A DNA stretch of 64,000 nt from Nitrospira sp. (GTDB lineage Bacteria > Nitrospirota > Nitrospiria > Nitrospirales > UBA8639). The stretch is taken from NCBI GenBank assembly GCA_024760505.1, contig CP058931.1, forward strand, positions 682,001 through 746,000, in the 5' to 3' direction. The position numbers and the translations under genes were made by a program. Below the pieces are notes generated by a model. It searched no databases and was not told where the DNA came from. It was given only the letters and a program-made list of their open reading frames with translations. Positions 59,634-64,000 of the stretch are shown in pieces (the stretch's first letter is position 1; each line of letters opens with the position of its first letter).

Positions 59634-61422
59634 CAACTCCTTTCAATCGACCAGTTTTCGAAAAGCATGGAGGGATAAATCCAGAGTGAACATAGGGCGG
59701 ACCTTGCAACATGTTTCAAGATTGTGGACATCGACTTTTTCTCTCAACTGGATAGTGGTCTATGGCGTCTGTAGTTTATTGGGTACGGGTTGCATGGCTC
59801 AACAAGCTGATCTTGCCCGAATCCAAAAGGACTTAGAACAACAAATCGCCAAGATCAAAGAAGAAAAAAAGACCCTTGGCGCACAAGTTGACGAAACCAA
59901 GGCGCAACTCATCAAGATGAATGAGGAAGCCCAAAAAACACGGGGCAATCTGGCTTCTATTAATCAAAAAGCCACACTCCTCCAAGAAAAGGATGTGGCG
60001 AGTTTATACGGAAAACTTGAAGAAACTGAAAAAAGCATCCAGGACCTCAAAAAGGATTTCACGAACCAAACTGGCGCCTTGAAATCTGACGTCCAATCGA
60101 TTCAATCAACAATTCAAACACATGGAGAAGACCTCCAAACGGTAAAAACCCAAAACACAAACCTCGCCCAGCAGGTGGATGAAAACAATTTAGCGTTAAC
60201 CACAAACATGGGCGAATTTCAGAATTCCCTTACCCAATTCAAGGAAACGCTGACCAGCCTCGGAGCGACGATTGGACAGGTCCAAACAGATTTGTCAGTA
60301 CAACGGCAAGACCTGGGAACCGTGCAATCCCGTACGGAAGAACTGCCTAGAGTGTTCAATACCAGACTTGAAAAACAATCAAAACAAATCTCTCAGCTGG
60401 AAAATCAGGTCACCACCCTGCAAGAGAAACTTACCGCCGACACCCAAGCCCTTCGTTCCTATCTGGAACAAGACGTGAAAGCATCTATGGCGAGGTTAGT
60501 GGCCGATATAGACGCGCACCAAGGTCCAGTGTTAGCGCAGATTGATTCCTTACAAAAAGATATGGAAGCCCTGGGAACGCACGTGCAAGCGGATGCCACT
60601 CATGTGCAGGATCTATCCCAATCAGTTCTCAAGCTTCGCGAAGCCCAGGAAGTCATGGGAAGTTTACTCGGGAAACGCGGAGATGAAATTATTCAACAAG
60701 CGGGACGAATTTCGGAACGCATGAACATGATTGAATCACACCAAACCGCACTGACCGAACAACTCCAATCCAATACCCAAAAAACGTCAGCCCATCTAGC
60801 CGAGGTAAATGCCAGCCTCACCTCCATTACTCAAGCACTTGACCAAGCCAGGCAATCACTCTCCAGTCGACTGGCCAAACAAGAAGAGGCAGGACAAACA
60901 CTCAATCAGTCGGTACAACAAATTCAACAGTTGAAGCGAGACGTCCAGGACCAAAAGCAACAAGCGCAGGCGGTCAACCAGATTGCCGATCAACTCAACC
61001 AGACGGTCGAGCGCATTGGCTCACGTTTAAAAGACCTGGAAACTCATCAATCTGGGCTGGTGGGGAAAATTGATTCTGACACCCAGATGACTAATACCCA
61101 TCTCCAAGAAGTCAACAACGGAATTCAATCGGTCGCCCAAGCATTGGAAAATGTCAGTACGAAGTTGAATGCTCGCATTGAAAGCCAGGAACAGCGGCTG
61201 AATCGAGCCATGACCTCTTTCCAACAGGTCCAGGGTACCGCTGATACCTCACAAAATAATCTGACTCACCTCAATCAGTTAACAGAAACCGTCAATAAGT
61301 TGCGCGATGTGATTAATACCATTGGGACCAAATTAGGCGAGCGAGTGGACCAGCATGAAGATCGTCTAGGCCAATTGGCCCAGAGAGTCAATCGCTTACA
61401 AAGCCCCAAACCGCAAAAATAG
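59620..61422 (+). CDS. Long coiled-coil lipoprotein in the Tol-Pal operon
   Basis: A 600-residue protein starting at TTG 59620 (overlapping pal by 14 nt) or at a GTG near 59686. A hydrophobic segment WIVVYGVCSLLGTGC, with Cys near residue 58, looks like a lipobox, then almost the whole chain is heptad-rich coiled coil with Gln, Asn, Asp and Ser, and repeated phrases such as LEQQIAKIKEEKKTLG and TQALDQARQSLSSRLAKQ. It has no enzymatic domain. It would be a long rod anchored in the outer membrane. Its place between pal and cpoB suggests a structural part of the Tol system, unusual for this operon. Confidence 0.82.
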   Translation: MFKISNSFQSTSFRKAWRDKSRVNIGRTLQHVSRLWTSTFSLNWIVVYGVCSLLGTGCMAQQADLARIQKDLEQQIAKIKEEKKTLGAQVDETKAQLIKMNEEAQKTRGNLASINQKATLLQEKDVASLYGKLEETEKSIQDLKKDFTNQTGALKSDVQSIQSTIQTHGEDLQTVKTQNTNLAQQVDENNLALTTNMGEFQNSLTQFKETLTSLGATIGQVQTDLSVQRQDLGTVQSRTEELPRVFNTRLEKQSKQISQLENQVTTLQEKLTADTQALRSYLEQDVKASMARLVADIDAHQGPVLAQIDSLQKDMEALGTHVQADATHVQDLSQSVLKLREAQEVMGSLLGKRGDEIIQQAGRISERMNMIESHQTALTEQLQSNTQKTSAHLAEVNASLTSITQALDQARQSLSSRLAKQEEAGQTLNQSVQQIQQLKRDVQDQKQQAQAVNQIADQLNQTVERIGSRLKDLETHQSGLVGKIDSDTQMTNTHLQEVNNGIQSVAQALENVSTKLNARIESQEQRLNRAMTSFQQVQGTADTSQNNLTHLNQLTETVNKLRDVINTIGTKLGERVDQHEDRLGQLAQRVNRLQSPKPQK

Positions 61423-61580
61423 GGTACATCATCGCTTAATATTCTCAAAGAAAGGCCGACTATACCTCTATACTGTCAAAGAACCCTTTGTCTAAACTCC
61501 CTGTCAATTGATAAGATATGGGGCAGAGGGTAACTGACTCCCTAATTTCAAACATTATTTGTTGCCGAAGCCGGAATTTC

Positions 61581-62486
61581 ATGACTCCCAAATCTTCCAA
61601 TATGGCCATATTGATTGGGTTAGCCCTCACGGGCGGATGGGGTTGCGCAACAGAACCCAATCTGACTGACATCCAAAAACAAGTCCAAACTCTTATCATC
61701 CAACAGGAAGCATCCCACAAGCAGGAAAAACAAATTCTCGACCGCATGGAGACGGTTGAATCGCAATTGGACGAACATGATTTCTTAGTGGGAGAACTCA
61801 TCAAAACAGAAGAAGAAGCCAGTCTGGATACACGACACCTTCTGGAGAAGCTCGAACGAACCAGTACTCTGCTCCGAGAACAAATCGAACAAACCCGTTC
61901 CACCACCCAACGCCGTGATCAGGACCTGTCAATCCGGGTAAAGGCCCTGGAAAGCCGAATAGACAATGTGATCCATCAACCTCGATCTGTGTCAGAATCC
62001 CCTGAAGTCAATACTCCTAACTCCACAGGCCCTTCTTCCGATCCGAAAGCGACCCAGACAGGAATCCCCGCATCATCGACCTCCCCTGGAGAAAGCGCGG
62101 GAGCGGAAAACGAGGCATCGGCCTTTCGGTCAGCCTATAAAGTTTACCTTAACGGAAATTATGACCGGGCCTCGGTGGAATTCCAACGATTTGTCACAAA
62201 TTATCCTTCGACCACCTTAACTCCTCAGGCCTATTACTATCTTGGGGAATCGTTCTACGTGCAAAAACAATATGACCCTGCCAAGCAAGCCCTAGAACAA
62301 GTCATCAGCCGCTATCCAAGCAGCAAATATCGGAGTCACGCATTGTACAAGCTCGGACAGATTATGCTTGAAATCGATCAACGATCAAAAGCGCAGGAAC
62401 TGTGGAACTCCATCATCCAAGATTACCCAGATTCACCAGAATCCACCCAAGCGAAGGAACAATTAAAAAAATCTGGGCTGTCTTGA
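61581..62486 (+). CDS. cpoB: Tol-Pal system protein CpoB (YbgF)
   Basis: The start at 61581 (MTPKSSNMAILIGLALTGG) puts a lipoprotein-type signal at the N-terminus (Cys near GGWGC); an ATG at 61518 is the alternative with a longer, less likely leader. The N-terminal half is a trimeric-type coiled coil (TLIIQQEASHKQEKQILDRM). After a Ser/Pro linker three TPR units follow: AYKVYLNGNYDRASVEFQRF, AYYYLGESFYVQKQYDPAKQ and ALYKLGQIMLEIDQRSKAQE. CpoB coordinates peptidoglycan synthesis with Tol-driven envelope constriction. Confidence 0.9.
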   Translation: MTPKSSNMAILIGLALTGGWGCATEPNLTDIQKQVQTLIIQQEASHKQEKQILDRMETVESQLDEHDFLVGELIKTEEEASLDTRHLLEKLERTSTLLREQIEQTRSTTQRRDQDLSIRVKALESRIDNVIHQPRSVSESPEVNTPNSTGPSSDPKATQTGIPASSTSPGESAGAENEASAFRSAYKVYLNGNYDRASVEFQRFVTNYPSTTLTPQAYYYLGESFYVQKQYDPAKQALEQVISRYPSSKYRSHALYKLGQIMLEIDQRSKAQELWNSIIQDYPDSPESTQAKEQLKKSGLS

Positions 62487-62544
62487 TTCTCTGCAAGTCT
62501 TCGCATTCTATTGTTCACCCTAATCACCCCGTGCTTGGAATCCC

Positions 62545-64000
62545 ATGCTTTCGACCGTAACTGGAAAAGTTCAAATTCTTCCAGACAGCGTGTCATGCCG
62601 TATCGCCGCCGGAGAAGTGGTTGAACGACCAGCCTCCGTGGTGAAGGAACTGATCGATAACAGCCTGGATGCTGGCAGCACGTTGATCACCGTGGAGGTC
62701 GAAGAAGGTGGTCGACGCGTCATTCGGGTCATCGATAATGGGACAGGCATGCCGCGAATGGATGCCCAACTGGCCTGTCAACGTTTTGCAACCAGCAAAC
62801 TTCGATCCGAAGACGATCTCTTGACACTCATGACGATGGGATTCCGAGGGGAAGCTCTTCCCAGCATTGCCTCTATTGCCCGTTTTTGCTTGAAGACAGT
62901 TCCACGCGATAGCACAATTGGCACCCAAACACAGTCCACAGGAGGCGTGGCATGGGAAGTTCAAGATTATACCGGTCCTCAAGGCACTCAAGTGGAGGTG
63001 CGTGATCTCTTTTTTAATACTCCAGGGCGGCTGAAATTTCTCAAGACCGTTCCCACGGAATTTTCCAAAATCTGTTATGTCGTCCAACAGGCGGCAGCCG
63101 TGCATCCAGAGATCCACTTTCGATTACGCCACCAGAACCATAAGGTGCTGGAGTACCCCGCCGTGTCCTCGTTGCAAGATCGATTATTACAGATCTACGG
63201 ACCAGACTTCCTTGAACGCTTTCTCCCCGTCACCTATCACGCTGGTTCATTTCAACTTACAGGGTATACAATCAGTCCTCACCATGCACGAGCGTCTCGT
63301 GCGCCACAGGAAATTTTTGTCAATGGACGCCCTATAAAGAATACGACCATATCCCATGCGGTGCTGGAAGCCTACGGATCCTTTTTACCAAAAGGGAAAC
63401 ATCCACAATTTATTATATTTATCCATCTTGATCCCCAGTCAATCGATATCAATGTCCACCCGACGAAACGGGAGATTCGCTTCTCCCATCCAGAATTTAT
63501 TCATACGGGCGTTCTCCGTGGCATCAAAGCTCTCTTTTTCACGCAACCCTCATCCGATATCTTATCCGATGAACACACGGAGAAGGTTGGCCCAGCTCCT
63601 CATTCTGCCAGGCCACCATCCAGGTCGCTCACCGTCGCACCGGCTCCATTCCAGCATGTTTCTGCATTCCCTGGAGGCGGCACCAATCGACATCCCACTC
63701 TTTCTCTATTTGTCCAGGAACCGCCTGCTGTCTATACGAGCAAGGAGCAGCCAAGGGAGGTATATCCTCTTGGACAGATTCATCACACATATCTTCTCGG
63801 ACAAATTGATCAAGACCTATTCATTGTCGATCAACACACGGCCCATGAACGGGTTCGTTTTGAGAGACTGCTTCGGTCATGGAAGAAAAAAGAAATTCTT
63901 CAACAACCCTTACTCATTCCTGAGCCGGTTGACCTTCTGCCCCACCAGGGAGAATTATTGGAAGAATGGCTGCCCCTCCTGGCTCAAGCGGGATTGGAGG
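62545..64000 (+). CDS. mutL: DNA mismatch repair protein MutL (partial, right edge)
   Basis: The frame begins MLSTVTGKVQILPDSVSCR and stays open to the window end (485 codons), so it is truncated by the edge. MutL ATPase motifs are clear: RIAAGEVVERPASVVKELID (Glu of the ATP site), VIDNGTGM and FRGEALPSIASI, followed by GTQVEVRDLFFNTPGR. The linker region (about 340-410) is Pro/Ser-rich as expected; the C-terminal dimerisation domain begins near HTYLLGQIDQDLFIVDQHTA. It is downstream of cpoB on the same strand. Confidence 0.96.
   Translation, partial: MLSTVTGKVQILPDSVSCRIAAGEVVERPASVVKELIDNSLDAGSTLITVEVEEGGRRVIRVIDNGTGMPRMDAQLACQRFATSKLRSEDDLLTLMTMGFRGEALPSIASIARFCLKTVPRDSTIGTQTQSTGGVAWEVQDYTGPQGTQVEVRDLFFNTPGRLKFLKTVPTEFSKICYVVQQAAAVHPEIHFRLRHQNHKVLEYPAVSSLQDRLLQIYGPDFLERFLPVTYHAGSFQLTGYTISPHHARASRAPQEIFVNGRPIKNTTISHAVLEAYGSFLPKGKHPQFIIFIHLDPQSIDINVHPTKREIRFSHPEFIHTGVLRGIKALFFTQPSSDILSDEHTEKVGPAPHSARPPSRSLTVAPAPFQHVSAFPGGGTNRHPTLSLFVQEPPAVYTSKEQPREVYPLGQIHHTYLLGQIDQDLFIVDQHTAHERVRFERLLRSWKKKEILQQPLLIPEPVDLLPHQGELLEEWLPLLAQAGLE

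Overview
The window reads as a chromosomal segment of a free-living, Gram-negative bacterium with an outer membrane (Tol-Pal system, lipoproteins, a PagL-like protein). I favour the phylum Nitrospirota (Nitrospira-like). The reasons are the moderate GC, the assimilatory sulfite reductase carrying a TusA tail, and two copies of a TGTTGAA...TTCAACA dispersed repeat whose core resembles repeats I recall from Nitrospira genomes. There is no rRNA gene or ribosomal protein cluster, so this placement is an inference.

Positions 1-16.4 kb are housekeeping and single genes: fmt, yebC, ruvA (with neither ruvC nor ruvB beside it), an FG-GAP repeat lipoprotein, a membrane-fused spermidine synthase-like protein, murJ, dtd, an HDOD-GGDEF regulator, an isoaspartyl peptidase, a VOC protein, a peroxiredoxin and small unknown proteins. 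Positions 16.6-24.7 kb form a compact sulfate-assimilation operon headed by an Rrf2-type regulator: sulfite reductase-TusA fusion, cysH (APS reductase type), a DsrE-like protein, a TrpD-like protein, cysD and cysN. The CysN protein ends in an APS-kinase-like domain that has lost its P-loop, which fits a direct APS reduction route.

At 25.6-26.8 kb is tmRNA (ssrA) interrupted in its T-loop by a group I intron of about 260 nt, with a single-motif LAGLIDADG endonuclease gene directly downstream rather than inside the intron. Beyond it, 27.4-41.8 kb is a GC-richer accessory island: a Fic protein with three operator-like half-sites, then a type I restriction-modification locus (hsdM, hsdS, hsdR). 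Other genes have been inserted into this locus: a REP-associated tyrosine transposase, a frameshifted DUF1016 nuclease, a GHKL ATPase with a possible nuclease tail, a nucleotidyltransferase with a truncated HEPN partner, and an AAA/DUF4143 ATPase. Decayed copies of the hsdM 3' end and of the hsdR 5' start mark the junctions of two inserted blocks. Six GC-rich palindromes lie in frame inside hsdM and hsdR, and two of them bracket a complete DUF559 (Vsr-like) endonuclease domain embedded in HsdR just before its Walker A motif.

Positions 42-54 kb return to ordinary chromosome: a small secreted protein, an SDR enzyme, a second HDOD protein overlapping an SthA-like flavoprotein, a PagL-like protein, a pterin dehydratase next to a B12-binding radical SAM RiPP-type methyltransferase, an MltD-like lytic transglycosylase and a YfgM-like protein. 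tRNA-Val and tRNA-Asp precede the Tol-Pal operon (tolQ, tolR, tolA/tonB, tolB, pal, a long coiled-coil lipoprotein, cpoB), and mutL runs off the right edge.
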